DNA from: Marinobacter oulmenensis
Lineage (GTDB): Bacteria; Pseudomonadota; Gammaproteobacteria; Pseudomonadales; Oleiphilaceae
Length of the DNA: 64,000 bases
Reading direction: 5' to 3'
Assembly (NCBI RefSeq): GCF_014201735.1
Contig: NZ_JACHFE010000002.1
Location: 372,001-436,000, forward strand
The number at the start of each line of letters is the position of its first letter. Position 1 is the first letter of the stretch. This document shows positions 26,118 to 36,516 of this stretch, in pieces. The position numbers and the translations under genes were made by a program. A model generated the notes under the pieces. The model was not told the DNA's origin and did not search any database. It saw nothing but the letters and a program-made list of their open reading frames with translations.

Positions 26118-27580
26118 TCCGGGTACTGTTTGCGACCAGTGAAGTCTTCCCGCTGGTCAAGACCGGTGGGCTGGGAGATGTTTCCGCGAGCCTGCCCAAA
26201 GCCCTTTGCCGCAGCGGCGTGGACTGCCAGGTCCTGCTGCCGGGATATCCGCAGGCCATACGCGCCGCCCGGGAGGCCGGTGCACGGCGCCGTGTGCGGT
26301 TCCGGCTTGGCCAGTATGATGTTGCACTTTGGCGCACCCGCCTGCCTGACGCCACTGTCACGCTTTGGCTGGTGGATTGTCCGGCGCTCTTTGACCGGGA
26401 CGGCGACAGCCCCTATCAGGATGACCAGGGCCGTGACTGGTGGGACAACGCCCATCGGTTCCACCTCTTTGGTCGTGTTGGTGCAATGTTCGCCCTGGGC
26501 CAACTCGGGCTGCCCTGGCAACCGGACGTGGTTCACTGCAATGATTGGCAGACCGGCCTGATTCCGGTATTGCTGGCCGAGTCCCCCCATCGGCCGGCAA
26601 GCGTCTTCACGATTCACAATCTTGCCTATCAGGGGTTGTTCTCCCACGAAACTTTCCGGGCACTGGGATTGCCGGACCATCTGTGGAGCCTGCACAGCCT
26701 GGAATTCCACGGCCAACTCTCTTTCATCAAAGGCGGCCTGGTCTACAGCGATGCCATAACAACCGTCAGCCCGGGCTATGCAAGGGAGATCCAGACCCTA
26801 CCGTTCGGCTACGGTCTGGATGGACTGCTGAGGTACCGCTCCGGGCAACTCCACGGTATTCTCAATGGCATTGATGATCAGCTCTGGGATCCCCAAACCG
26901 ATCCCTGGCTGGATTTTCATTTCGGCCCGGCCAGGCCCGGGGACAAGGAACAGTGCCGGGTCCTGCTGCAACGGGAGCTTGCACTGGAAGCCTCGGCACG
27001 GCCGCTTTTCGGGTTCGTCGGCCGGCTGGTCGAGCAAAAGGGCCTCGACTGGCTGCTGGAGGTAATTCCCCCGTTGGTGAACCAGGGCTGCCAGTTTGCC
27101 ATTCTCGGTTCCGGCGAACCCCGCTATCAGGAAGCACTGCGGCAGATGGCCAGACAGTGGCCGGAGCAACTGTCACTTACACTCGGCTACAACGAGGGCC
27201 TGGCTCACCGGATCACCGCTGGTGCCGACCTGTTCCTCATGCCTTCCCGATTCGAGCCGTGCGGCCTTAATCAGATGTACAGCCTGCGTTACGGCACCCT
27301 GCCGGTGGTCCATGGCGTAGGCGGGCTGGCCGATACCGTGTTTGATCCGACCGAGACGGCGCCGGACCGAGCCAATGGGTTTGTCTTCCGGAATGACTCG
27401 ACCCAGGGATTGATGACCGCTATCGAACGAGCCCTGGCAACCCGCTCCAGCATCCGGACCTGGCGGCAACTCCAGCATAACGGGATGACCGGCGATTATT
27501 CCTGGAAGCTCCGGGCGGGCGAATACGCCCGTTTGTATCACCACCTGATGGCCAGTGACTGCCCGGCCAATGATGATTGA
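26114..27580 (+). CDS. glgA: Glycogen synthase
   Basis: The 488-residue GT5 glycosyltransferase extends glycogen from ADP-glucose. N-terminal substrate motif [16 protein letters not shown], then [15 protein letters not shown], and in the second Rossmann domain [20 protein letters not shown] and [20 protein letters not shown], with the catalytic Glu of the E-x-x-G-L-x-Q pattern. The start overlaps the glgB stop by 4 bp, so glgB-glgA are coupled. The gene ends 32 bp before the preferred start of the second phosphorylase. Confidence 0.94.
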   Translation: MIRVLFATSEVFPLVKTGGLGDVSASLPKALCRSGVDCQVLLPGYPQAIRAAREAGARRRVRFRLGQYDVALWRTRLPDATVTLWLVDCPALFDRDGDSPYQDDQGRDWWDNAHRFHLFGRVGAMFALGQLGLPWQPDVVHCNDWQTGLIPVLLAESPHRPASVFTIHNLAYQGLFSHETFRALGLPDHLWSLHSLEFHGQLSFIKGGLVYSDAITTVSPGYAREIQTLPFGYGLDGLLRYRSGQLHGILNGIDDQLWDPQTDPWLDFHFGPARPGDKEQCRVLLQRELALEASARPLFGFVGRLVEQKGLDWLLEVIPPLVNQGCQFAILGSGEPRYQEALRQMARQWPEQLSLTLGYNEGLAHRITAGADLFLMPSRFEPCGLNQMYSLRYGTLPVVHGVGGLADTVFDPTETAPDRANGFVFRNDSTQGLMTAIERALATRSSIRTWRQLQHNGMTGDYSWKLRAGEYARLYHHLMASDCPANDD

Positions 27581-27612
27581 CGACTGACAAAGACCGCACG
27601 GAGGTCACCGTC

Positions 27613-30165
27613 ATGCATGAACCCACGAAGTTCCGCCTGGAAGCCCGGCCGACCCTGCCGGAAGCCATTGAACGCCTGGAACACCTGGCCAACGACCTCT
27701 TCTACAGCTGGGACCACGGGGTCCGGAGCCTGTTTTTCCGGATTGACCCGGTGCTCTGGCAGAAGGTGGAGCACAATCCGAAACTGTTCCTGCGCCGGGT
27801 GGCCCAGTCCCGGCTGGACGACGCCTCGGAAGACCGTGCCTTCATGGGCGAGTACCGGCGAATCCTGTCCAGTTACGACGCCTACCTGGAGGCCGAACCG
27901 GTGCCAGAGGTTCTGGAGGCGCTGGAACCCGGTCAGGATCTGGTGGCCTATTTCTGCGCGGAATTCGGGTTTCACGAAAGTTTCCCCATCTATTCCGGAG
28001 GCCTGGGGATTCTCGCCGGAGACCACTGCAAAGCCGCCAGTGATCTGGGGCTGCCGTTCGTCGCCGTTGGCCTGCTCTACCGCCAGGGTTATTTCATACA
28101 GACGATTGATGCCCGTGGCCATCAGGTCGCCCGTTATCGCCATCATTCAAGCGACGAACTGCCCATTACCCCGGTCCTGGACAAGGGCCGGCAAATGACC
28201 ATCTCGGTTCCGTTTCCCGGCCGTGACGTGGTTGCCCGGCTATGGCAGGCCCGGGTCGGGCACATCACGCTTTATCTGCTCGACTCCAATACACCGGAAA
28301 ACAGCCCGGAAGACCGGGAACTGACCCTGCAACTCTACGGTGGCGATTCCGGTACACGGATCAGCCAGGAGATGCTGCTGGGCATCGGTGGCACCCGCGC
28401 GCTGTTGGCTCTGGGTATCCAGCCCACTGTCTGGCACATCAACGAAGGCCATGCGGCCTTCCTGGTACTGGAGCGCTGCCGTATGGCCATGGCCGATAAG
28501 ATGGCCTTCGAAACCGCCCTTGAAGCCGTGGCAGCCTCCACCCTGTTCACCACCCACACACCGGTCCCGGCGGGGCACGACATCTTTCCCCGGGATCTGC
28601 TGTCGGAGCGGCTCGGCCCCTACCTGGAACAGTCCGGACTGGCACTCGACAAGGTACTGGCCCTGGGTTCCAAGAATGGCGATCAAAGCTTCAACATGAC
28701 CTGCCTGGGCCTTCGGGGTTCCCGGTTCCATAATGGCGTCAGCCGGATCCACGGCCAGGTGGCATCGGAAATGGAAGGCAACATCTGGCCCCAGGTCCCG
28801 GCGGCCGAGAATCCTATTGGCTACATCACCAATGGTGTCCATGTGCCCACCTTCCTGGCGCCGGAATGGGGCAGCCTGTTTGATATCCAGGCCCCGAGCT
28901 GGAAAAGCGAGCTACGCAACCCGCCCTTCTGGCATTTCATCGACCAGATACCCGATTACCACTACTGGAGCGTCCACAAGGCACTGAAACAGCAGATGGC
29001 AGAATTCATTGTCCGGCGGCTCCAGAGCCAGCACCAGCGCAACGGCACCGGACATTCCGTTACCGAGCGCATGGTCCGCCCCCTGGTCTCCTCGGGAAAA
29101 GATGCCCTGGTGATCGGCTTCGCCCGCCGGTTCGCCACCTACAAGCGGGCCACGCTGATCTTTTCCGACCTGCCACGCCTGGAAGCCATGCTCACCGATC
29201 CGGAACGGCCGGTGATTCTGGTCTTCGCCGGTAAGGCCCACCCTCAGGACAACCCCGGCCAACAGTTGATCAAGGTAATCCACGATCTGTCCATGCAGCC
29301 CAACCTGATCGGCCACATCCTGCTGCTGGAGGATTACGATCAGGCCATGGCCCGGCGCCTGCTCAGCGGAGTCGATGTCTGGCTCAATACGCCGGAATAC
29401 CCCAAGGAAGCCAGTGGAACCTCCGGGGAAAAAGCCGCACTTAATGGCGCACTGAACCTGAGCGTACTGGATGGCTGGTGGGGCGAAGGTTACGATCGCA
29501 GCAACGGCTGGGCCATTACTCCGCGCGATACCCGGATGGACCAGGAGTTCCGCAACCAGGAAGAAGCCCGGGACCTCCTCGACCTGCTGGAACTGGAAGT
29601 CATCCCCCTGTATTACCAGCGGGCTTCCCAGGGCTATTCCGAGGGCTGGGTAAACCGCTCCAAGGCCTCAATGAAGAGCATCACTCCCCGGTTCAACGCC
29701 CAGCGCATGGTGATGGATTATGTCGAAAGCTATTACCAGCCGGCCAGCAAACAGGGCCAACGCCTGAAAGACAACGGCGGCCACCTGGCCGGGGAGCTGG
29801 CAGACTGGAAACAGCGGGTTCGGGCCAGTTGGGATGGCGTGTCACTGAATGTCCATGACTGCGTCCAGGCCTGCTGCCAGTGGAACACGCCGGTGGACGT
29901 TGCGGTGGAGGCCGTGCTCAATGGCCTGAGCCCGAACGACGTTCGCGTGGAGTGTGTGGTTAACCGGGAATGCAGCGGGACCTTCGAGCAGCCGGGTCCC
30001 GACACCTTCCTGTTGGAGCCGGCCGGGGAGGAAAACGGCCGGACGCTGTTCAGGGCCAGTATCAAACCGCCCTATCCCGGCCTGCAGACCCTACGCCTGC
30101 GCATGTATCCCTACCATCAGGCTCTCACCCACCCGCTGGAGATGGGCTCGATGCTATGGGCCTGA
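27613..30165 (+). CDS. Alpha-glucan phosphorylase (second copy)
   Basis: A second PLP-dependent alpha-glucan phosphorylase, 850 residues, in operon with glgB-glgA. I chose ATG 27613 behind ACGGAGG over the overlapping TTG 27577. It shares the layout of the copy at 15768-18272: AEFGFHESFPIYSGG, HINEGHAAFLVLER, FARRFATYKRATLI, VFAGKAHPQDN and SGTSGEKAALNGALNLSVLD. In the last motif Glu replaces the Met seen in the other copy (GTSGEK versus GTSGMK). The two proteins are clearly divergent paralogues rather than a recent duplication. Ends 3 bp before the convergent acyltransferase gene. Confidence 0.9.
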   Translation: MHEPTKFRLEARPTLPEAIERLEHLANDLFYSWDHGVRSLFFRIDPVLWQKVEHNPKLFLRRVAQSRLDDASEDRAFMGEYRRILSSYDAYLEAEPVPEVLEALEPGQDLVAYFCAEFGFHESFPIYSGGLGILAGDHCKAASDLGLPFVAVGLLYRQGYFIQTIDARGHQVARYRHHSSDELPITPVLDKGRQMTISVPFPGRDVVARLWQARVGHITLYLLDSNTPENSPEDRELTLQLYGGDSGTRISQEMLLGIGGTRALLALGIQPTVWHINEGHAAFLVLERCRMAMADKMAFETALEAVAASTLFTTHTPVPAGHDIFPRDLLSERLGPYLEQSGLALDKVLALGSKNGDQSFNMTCLGLRGSRFHNGVSRIHGQVASEMEGNIWPQVPAAENPIGYITNGVHVPTFLAPEWGSLFDIQAPSWKSELRNPPFWHFIDQIPDYHYWSVHKALKQQMAEFIVRRLQSQHQRNGTGHSVTERMVRPLVSSGKDALVIGFARRFATYKRATLIFSDLPRLEAMLTDPERPVILVFAGKAHPQDNPGQQLIKVIHDLSMQPNLIGHILLLEDYDQAMARRLLSGVDVWLNTPEYPKEASGTSGEKAALNGALNLSVLDGWWGEGYDRSNGWAITPRDTRMDQEFRNQEEARDLLDLLELEVIPLYYQRASQGYSEGWVNRSKASMKSITPRFNAQRMVMDYVESYYQPASKQGQRLKDNGGHLAGELADWKQRVRASWDGVSLNVHDCVQACCQWNTPVDVAVEAVLNGLSPNDVRVECVVNRECSGTFEQPGPDTFLLEPAGEENGRTLFRASIKPPYPGLQTLRLRMYPYHQALTHPLEMGSMLWA

Positions 30166-30168
30166 CGG

Positions 30169-31362
30169 TCAATCCTTTCCGGGCACCGGTTCCTGATTGG
30201 CTTTCAGCGCCGTGCTGACCGGATTGGCATACATATCGAGCAGATAGGAGCGGCCCTGTACATCACAGGCATCCAGGCGCCGCTGGATTTCCGACCGGGC
30301 CGCTTCAAGGTCTGCGGTTTCCAGCTTCTCGGCGATGGCTACGTGGTCTGTCACGGCTTTCGGGACATCGCCGGCATTGGCCTCATTGCGCAGCTGGTAA
30401 GCCGCCAGATTCGAGGCATGCAGGTGGTAATTGGCCTGGATCTCGTGATCCACCCGGGCGGCCATGGCCTTGGGGTTATCCGGAGAATCGCTGATCGGCT
30501 GGCCGAAGTGCACATGCACATGGCCCTTGTAACCGGTCATGCCCTTGATAATCTGGTCGCTGTCCTCGCCCTCGGTTTTTATGTACTCGCCGGTACGGGC
30601 GCGGATTTCCAGCTCCCGCGCCTTGTCGCAGTCACAGGGGTCGTATTCATAGGCGATGGACACCGGCACGATATGCAGTCGGTTCATGGCCTCATCAAAC
30701 GCCAGCCCGGATTTCTTCCGGCTCATGTAGAACATCTTGATGATGGCCGGGTCGGTCACATCAATGCCGTCTTTTGCGCGCCCCTCGCGCTGGGCAATCC
30801 AGATGCTGTGGTTGCTGTCGATACTGTGATTGATGAACCCGGACAGGGTCAGGTAGGCATCGCGCATTTCCCGGGGGCTGGTCATGTTCCGGCGCACCAC
30901 AAAACTCTTGTTCAGGCGCATGATCTCGGCAAACACGCGGTTGGCCAGCAGGTTGTCGCCGATAGCAATACGGGTGGTACTGAACCCGTGCTGGAACATC
31001 AGGTAGTTGACCACCATCGGGTCAAAGACGATGTCCCGGTGATTGCAGATAAACAGGTGGGCGCCGGTTTTGCTCAGGTTCTCCAGCCCACTCTGGGTCA
31101 CATTTGACGTTGTGCTTTCAACCAGATCGCCAATGTATTTCGACAGACCACCCTGAAGGTCATCAATGCGGTGATAGTGGGAAAAATTGCGAATCAGCCA
31201 GCGGCGGACAAACATCCGCAACAGGCCTGGCGCCCAACGGGCCACCGTTGGCGAGCGAAAGCGACCGACCATGTCCAGAAATTCCCGGTCGTTCGCCAAG
31301 CGCTGAATGGTTGGGGCCGTCTCTTCATCCGAATAGGGACGGATTGCGTCAAAATCCTGCAT
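30169..31362 (-). CDS. PlsB/PlsC-like phospholipid acyltransferase
   Basis: The 397-residue protein has the acyltransferase motifs LFICNHRDIVFDP (block I, NHxxxxD), then SFVVRRNMTSPREM (block II region) and IAQREGRAKDG (block III). It resembles glycerol-3-phosphate or 1-acylglycerol-3-phosphate acyltransferases, making it a membrane-surface lipid enzyme, though no clear helix is seen. Acyl donor and acceptor cannot be assigned. It is divergent from recQ across 168 bp. Starts at ATG 31362. Confidence 0.78.
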   Translation of the reverse strand: MQDFDAIRPYSDEETAPTIQRLANDREFLDMVGRFRSPTVARWAPGLLRMFVRRWLIRNFSHYHRIDDLQGGLSKYIGDLVESTTSNVTQSGLENLSKTGAHLFICNHRDIVFDPMVVNYLMFQHGFSTTRIAIGDNLLANRVFAEIMRLNKSFVVRRNMTSPREMRDAYLTLSGFINHSIDSNHSIWIAQREGRAKDGIDVTDPAIIKMFYMSRKKSGLAFDEAMNRLHIVPVSIAYEYDPCDCDKARELEIRARTGEYIKTEGEDSDQIIKGMTGYKGHVHVHFGQPISDSPDNPKAMAARVDHEIQANYHLHASNLAAYQLRNEANAGDVPKAVTDHVAIAEKLETADLEAARSEIQRRLDACDVQGRSYLLDMYANPVSTALKANQEPVPGKD

Positions 31363-31530
31363 GCATTCCCTGTTATTGTATAAAACGGTTAATCACGGTC
31401 GTTGAAAGGGGCGATATTGTAGCCGTTCTTTCCCGGTTTTTCCTCACTACATGGCACCCTGAAATCCTACGCCGGTATCTGTTACTATTCCGCGTCTGCC
31501 CGCATTCCTTTTAAAGACTGAAGAGCCTTC

Positions 31531-33405
31531 ATGTATCCGGACCTGGATTCCCAGCCTTTCCCGCCTGAAACCACCGCCAGTGCGCCTCGAACTCCGGAGC
31601 AGATCCTGCACGAAGTGTTTGGTTACGAGCAGTTTCGCCCGCTACAGGGTGACATTGTTCATGAGGTGGTCAATGGGGGCGATGCCCTGGTCCTGATGCC
31701 GACCGGTGGCGGCAAGTCCTTGTGTTACCAGGTTCCAGCCCTCGCCCGGCCGGGCACCGCCATCGTCATCTCGCCGCTGATTGCCCTGATGCAGGACCAG
31801 GTGGCTGCGCTGCGCGAACTCGGCGTGCGGGCGGCTTTCCTTAATTCCACCATGGATTACGAGCAGGCCCGTGACACCGAATACGCGTTGCTCAACGGCG
31901 ACATTGATCTGCTCTACTGTGCACCGGAACGCCTGATCCAGCCGCGCACTCTGGATTTGATGCATCAGGCTCCGCTGGCACTGTTCGCCATTGATGAGGC
32001 GCACTGTGTGTCCCAGTGGGGCCACGACTTCCGCTCCGACTACCTGTCTCTGGGCATGCTGGCCGAGGCTTTTCCCGGTGTACCGCGCATCGCCCTGACC
32101 GCAACCGCCGACGAACGCACCCGCAAGGAAATCGCAGAACGGCTTTCGCTGACCGATGCCCGGCATTTCATTAGCGGTTTTGATCGCCCCAACATTCAAT
32201 ACCGGATCACACCAAAGATAAACGCAAACAAACAGTTACTGGACTTTATTAAAGCCGAGCATCAGGACGATTGCGGGATTGTCTACTGCATGTCCCGCAA
32301 CAAGGTGGAGAGTACCGCCCGGCTCCTGGCCGACCGGGGCTACACCGCACTGCCCTATCACGCCGGGCTAAGCGCCGAACAGCGGGCCGAAAACCAGGAG
32401 CGGTTTCTGCGCGAAGACGGGGTCATTATTGTGGCCACCATCGCCTTTGGCATGGGCATCGACAAACCCGACGTGCGCTTTGTTGCCCACCTGGACCTGC
32501 CCAAAAGCCTGGAGGCCTACTACCAGGAAACCGGTCGTGCCGGCCGTGACGGCAAAGCCTCCACCGCTTGGCTGGTCTACGGCCTGCAGGATGTAATCAA
32601 ACTGCGCCAGATGCTGGAAGGCTCCGCCGGCAGCGACCATTTCAAACGCCTTGAGCGCCAGAAGCTGGATGCCATGCTGGGATTGTGCGAAGTGACCGGC
32701 TGCCGGCGCCAGGTGCTGTTGAGTTACTTCGGGGACCATCTGGAGCAACCGTGTGGCAACTGCGATACCTGCCTCAATCCACCCGAGACCTGGGACGGCA
32801 CCGTGGCTGTGCAAAAGGCCCTCTCCTGTGTCTACCGCACCGGGCAACGGTTCGGGGTGAATTACATCATCGATGTGCTGCGCGGGTCCGAAAATGAGCG
32901 CGTCATCCAGTCGGGGCACAACCAGCTTTCCACCTACGGCATCGGCACCGACCTGTCTGCCAATGCCTGGAAATCGGTTTTCCGACAGTTAGTCGCCAAG
33001 GGCTACCTGCGCGCCGATCCGGAGGGCTACGGCTCGCTGCAGCTCACCGAGCACTGCCGCCCGCTGCTCAAAGGCGAAAAAGTCATTGAGCTGCGCAAGG
33101 ATCCGGCTCCTCCTAAATCCGCCGGCGGCAAGGCATCCAGCCGGCGCAGTGGCCAGAGCATCCGGGACCAGATTACCGACCAGGCCGGCTGGGAAGCCTT
33201 GCGTGCCTGCCGTAAGGAACTGGCAGACAGGCAGGGAGTACCTCCCTACGTCATTTTCCACGACACAACGCTCTTCGATATGCTGGAGAAAAGGCCGCGA
33301 ACCCTGGAGGAACTCGGTGAAGTCAGCGGCGTTGGTGCGGCCAAGCTGGACAAGTACGGCGAATTTTTTCTGCAAACTATCAATGAGCTTGATTCCAGCT
33401 GCTAG
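31531..33405 (+). CDS. recQ: ATP-dependent DNA helicase RecQ
   Basis: The 624-residue 3'-5' SF2 helicase shows motif [18 protein letters not shown], the DExH box [16 protein letters not shown], motif [12 protein letters not shown], motif [14 protein letters not shown], the zinc-binding cysteines [12 protein letters not shown], a winged-helix RQC domain and a C-terminal HRDC domain ([14 protein letters not shown]... [14 protein letters not shown]). It acts in recombination repair and fork processing. Complete. Divergent from the acyltransferase gene. Confidence 0.96.
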   Translation: MYPDLDSQPFPPETTASAPRTPEQILHEVFGYEQFRPLQGDIVHEVVNGGDALVLMPTGGGKSLCYQVPALARPGTAIVISPLIALMQDQVAALRELGVRAAFLNSTMDYEQARDTEYALLNGDIDLLYCAPERLIQPRTLDLMHQAPLALFAIDEAHCVSQWGHDFRSDYLSLGMLAEAFPGVPRIALTATADERTRKEIAERLSLTDARHFISGFDRPNIQYRITPKINANKQLLDFIKAEHQDDCGIVYCMSRNKVESTARLLADRGYTALPYHAGLSAEQRAENQERFLREDGVIIVATIAFGMGIDKPDVRFVAHLDLPKSLEAYYQETGRAGRDGKASTAWLVYGLQDVIKLRQMLEGSAGSDHFKRLERQKLDAMLGLCEVTGCRRQVLLSYFGDHLEQPCGNCDTCLNPPETWDGTVAVQKALSCVYRTGQRFGVNYIIDVLRGSENERVIQSGHNQLSTYGIGTDLSANAWKSVFRQLVAKGYLRADPEGYGSLQLTEHCRPLLKGEKVIELRKDPAPPKSAGGKASSRRSGQSIRDQITDQAGWEALRACRKELADRQGVPPYVIFHDTTLFDMLEKRPRTLEELGEVSGVGAAKLDKYGEFFLQTINELDSSC

Positions 33406-33471
33406 AGTTAACGGGTAAGAGACACCCGGTCGAGTTCCAGGGTGCATCATATTCATGGAAGGATTGTCTCT

Positions 33472-34401
33472 GTGCCAGCAGCCATCCGCTTACCGGCTTT
33501 TACCCGCCGCACCCTGATCAGCCTGATCATGACGCTGTCAGTGCCTGTCGCAGGTTGGTCGCAGACAGCCAGCGATCGCCACGACTACCGGCTCTGGTAC
33601 CGTAACTATGACAGCCCGGCCATCTACAACCTGGTTCGCCTGGCACTGACAAAAACGCCAGAGTACGGCCCCTTTACTCTGGTAAGAAGCCAGGAAATCA
33701 GTCAGGGTCGGGCCCTTCACGAACTTGCCAGCGGGAGCTCGAACGGGCTCGTGGAAATCGCCAACGTGGCCACCAGCGTGTACCGTGAAGAGACTCTGAC
33801 CCCTATCCCGGTGCCGGTCGATGGTGGCCTGCTGGGTTTCCGGGTGTGTCTGATTCTGCCGGAAAAACTGGACCTGTTTGCCAATATCCAATCTCTGGAA
33901 GATCTCCGACGCGGTGACATCCGGATTGGCCAGGGCTCTCACTGGCCGGATACGCCTGTGCTACATGCCAATGGCATCGATGTCGTCACCCACGCCCGCT
34001 ACGAAATCCTGTTCGGCATGCTCAGGAATGATCGTTTCGACTGTTTCGCACGAGGCATCAGTGAAGTGTTGTACGACCTTCGCCGCGAGCGGGCCGACGA
34101 TCTGATTATTGAGCCGGATCTGCTCCTGGCCTACCCCATGCCCTCCTATCTGTTTGTCGGCAAAAATGACCACGAAACGGCACAACGCCTGCAGCTGGGA
34201 CTGGAAAGAGCGATTGAGGACGGGAGTTTTGGTGAGTATCTCGATAAATGGTTTGGGCGGGCCATTGAAGAGCTGAACCTGGAGGAGCGAACCGTCATTG
34301 CCCTGGAAAATCCCTATCTTTCCGAGGATTCCCGACACATAGCACGCGAGGCCCTGTATGGCCTCGCGCGCCGCATCGAGCTTCTCAATCAGGCCGAGTG
34401 A
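33472..34401 (+). CDS. Periplasmic solute-binding protein of the amino-acid type
   Basis: I choose GTG 33472, nine bases after GGAAGG, giving 309 residues with a signal peptide (IRLPAFTRRTLISLIM... VPVAGWSQ, cleavage near SQ-TA). The mature protein has the type-II SBP signature (ALTKTPEYGPFTLVRSQEIS, LPEKLDLFANIQSLEDL, DRFDCFARGISEVLYDL). No ABC permease or ATPase gene is adjacent. The chemoreceptor gene is convergent right behind it (5-bp gap). A role as a binding protein feeding a sensor or a remote transporter is possible; the ligand is unknown. Confidence 0.7.
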   Translation: MPAAIRLPAFTRRTLISLIMTLSVPVAGWSQTASDRHDYRLWYRNYDSPAIYNLVRLALTKTPEYGPFTLVRSQEISQGRALHELASGSSNGLVEIANVATSVYREETLTPIPVPVDGGLLGFRVCLILPEKLDLFANIQSLEDLRRGDIRIGQGSHWPDTPVLHANGIDVVTHARYEILFGMLRNDRFDCFARGISEVLYDLRRERADDLIIEPDLLLAYPMPSYLFVGKNDHETAQRLQLGLERAIEDGSFGEYLDKWFGRAIEELNLEERTVIALENPYLSEDSRHIAREALYGLARRIELLNQAE

Positions 34402-34405
34402 ATAA

Positions 34406-36292
34406 TTAAACCTTAAACCTGCGTACTTTCTCATGCAGGTTATGACCGATGGTTTCAATGTGGCCGCTGTAGACATCGTTCTCGCTGGCCGCTTTCGCCG
34501 CATCCTGCCCCTGATCGGCAATCCGGGTGATGGACGAATTGAGTTCATCGGTCACCGATGTCTGCTCCTCGGAAGCCGTGGCGATCTGCGACGTCATCTG
34601 GCTGATCTGATTGATGCCTTCCACAATCCGGTTGAGCGAATCCATGGCATCCTGGGCCTTTTCCATACTGACGTTGGACACAGCCGTGGATTCCTTCATC
34701 ACGTCAACGGCATTGTCCGCCCCCTTCTGCAGGCGCTCAATCATGTCGTTGATTTCTTCCGTGGAGGCCTGGGTGCGCTGGGCCAGGTTACGGACTTCGT
34801 CCGCCACCACGGCAAAGCCACGACCCGCCTCACCGGCACGGGCGGCCTCGATGGCTGCGTTCAGGGCCAACAGGTTGGTCTGCTCGGCCACACCCTGAAT
34901 CACCTCCAGCACCGTAGTGATCGACGCAACGTCTTTACCAAGGGTATCAATCACTTCTGCGGCAGAGTTGACCTCATGGGAGAGCTGACGGACGGCATCC
35001 CGGGAGGCAGTGACGGTGGTCAGCGACTCCTGGCTCTCGGTGTCGGCAGTTCCGGCCGCTTCGGCGGTCTGCTGGGCATTCTGGGCGATCTCACCCGCGG
35101 CCGCCGACATCTCGTTAATCGCCGTGGCGATCATATCAATCTCGTTCTGCTGGCCTTCGACGCTGGCCCGGCTATTACGGGAGGTTTCCCGCAGGGAGGA
35201 CACATTCTCGGAGAGTTCTTTGCTGCCGGCTTCCACTTCCTTGATCACCTGCTGGATGTTCTCCACAAACCGGTTGAAACTGCCGGCCAGTTCACCGAAC
35301 TCATCACCCGAGGTGTCATCCAGGCGTTGGGTAAGGTCGGCATCACCGGTGGCGATGTCAGACATGGCCGTATTCAGGCGGCGAACCGGCGCCATCAGGG
35401 TACGGATACCGAAATGCAGGACAATCAGCGCGATGATCAGGCCAAGGGCTGCAATGGTCAGCCCTGTGGTCCGGGCGCTCACCACCGGCTGGTGAATCTG
35501 GTCGGAATTGACCACGGTCCCCAGATGCCATTTCACACTGCGGGCGTCTGAGATCGGGAAAAACGCCACGCTCCAGGTGTTGCCGTTCTTCTCGAATTCC
35601 CGGGCCTCACCGTTCATCTCGGGCTCAAATCCCAGGGCGTCGCTGGCGCTGGTGCCCACCAGACTCTTGTCCGGGTGAAACAACACCGTGCCGTCGTTGT
35701 CCAGCAGCACCGCATAGCCCGCGTTCCCCAGGGTAATGCTCGAAAGCAGTTCCTGGATATCACCCAGGCCAATATCCATGCCCACCGCCCCTTCATAGGT
35801 GCCGCTCTTCACCGGTGCCGTCGCGGAAATGATCATGCCGCCGGTGGAGGCATCCTGGTAAGTGCCGGTGAATGACGCTTCCTGATCGGATACCGATTGC
35901 TGATACCAGGGGCGTTCCCGGGGGTCGAAATCCGCAGGTAGCGTGTTCTCTACCTGACGGTCCCGCATGAACATGTCACCGTCGGTGGTGCCGACATAGA
36001 CATTCAACGCGCCACTGCCGTCGGTCATGGCACCCAGCAGGTTGCGGGCAGTCGCATCATCGTCGATGGGAGCCAGAGCCTGGGCTGCGGCCTCGGTAAT
36101 TCTCAGGCGGGTATTGAGCCAGTCGGCGATGGTCGCAGTGCTCTGCTCAACGGCGTCGTCGAGCATCGATTCCACGTAAGTATCGGTGGTGGTCTGCAGT
36201 CGGTAATTCGACGTAAATGTAAGGGCTGCGGTGATCACCAGGATGAGCACACCCACGGCGATCAGCAGTTTCTGTCCGAAAGACAATTGCAC
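34406..36292 (-). CDS. Methyl-accepting chemotaxis protein with dCache sensor
   Basis: The 628-residue receptor has an N-terminal membrane segment (LLIAVGVLILVITAALTF), a periplasmic dCache-type domain of ~240 residues (VYVGTTDGDMFMRDRQ; DPRERPWYQQSV; TAPVKSGTYEGAVGMDIG), a second membrane segment near residue 280, a HAMP domain (RRLNTAMSDIATGDADL) and a signalling domain with the hairpin tip QTNLLALNAAIEAARAGEAG. No C-terminal CheR-docking pentapeptide is seen. The DPRERPWY motif is the usual small-ligand pocket signature. Ligand unknown. Convergent with the solute-binding-protein gene. Confidence 0.92.
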   Translation of the reverse strand: MQLSFGQKLLIAVGVLILVITAALTFTSNYRLQTTTDTYVESMLDDAVEQSTATIADWLNTRLRITEAAAQALAPIDDDATARNLLGAMTDGSGALNVYVGTTDGDMFMRDRQVENTLPADFDPRERPWYQQSVSDQEASFTGTYQDASTGGMIISATAPVKSGTYEGAVGMDIGLGDIQELLSSITLGNAGYAVLLDNDGTVLFHPDKSLVGTSASDALGFEPEMNGEAREFEKNGNTWSVAFFPISDARSVKWHLGTVVNSDQIHQPVVSARTTGLTIAALGLIIALIVLHFGIRTLMAPVRRLNTAMSDIATGDADLTQRLDDTSGDEFGELAGSFNRFVENIQQVIKEVEAGSKELSENVSSLRETSRNSRASVEGQQNEIDMIATAINEMSAAAGEIAQNAQQTAEAAGTADTESQESLTTVTASRDAVRQLSHEVNSAAEVIDTLGKDVASITTVLEVIQGVAEQTNLLALNAAIEAARAGEAGRGFAVVADEVRNLAQRTQASTEEINDMIERLQKGADNAVDVMKESTAVSNVSMEKAQDAMDSLNRIVEGINQISQMTSQIATASEEQTSVTDELNSSITRIADQGQDAAKAASENDVYSGHIETIGHNLHEKVRRFKV

Positions 36293-36516
36293 AGTGCTGT
36301 TCCTCTGTGGTTGACAGGTACGTGAGCCGCCGAATCGGGGCCGATACCGGTGTTAGTCGGCCACTCCGGCGTAGACTTTAGAGGTCAAGGAATTACCCGG
36401 AGATCTCCCCCTGATTCGCCGACCGGCGAGTGATCCAGGGAGCCGGGCTCTATCTGCTAGACTTGAAGCGCGCTACCATACCGCATTCTCATGACAATCC
36501 GAAGGAGACTCCCTGA

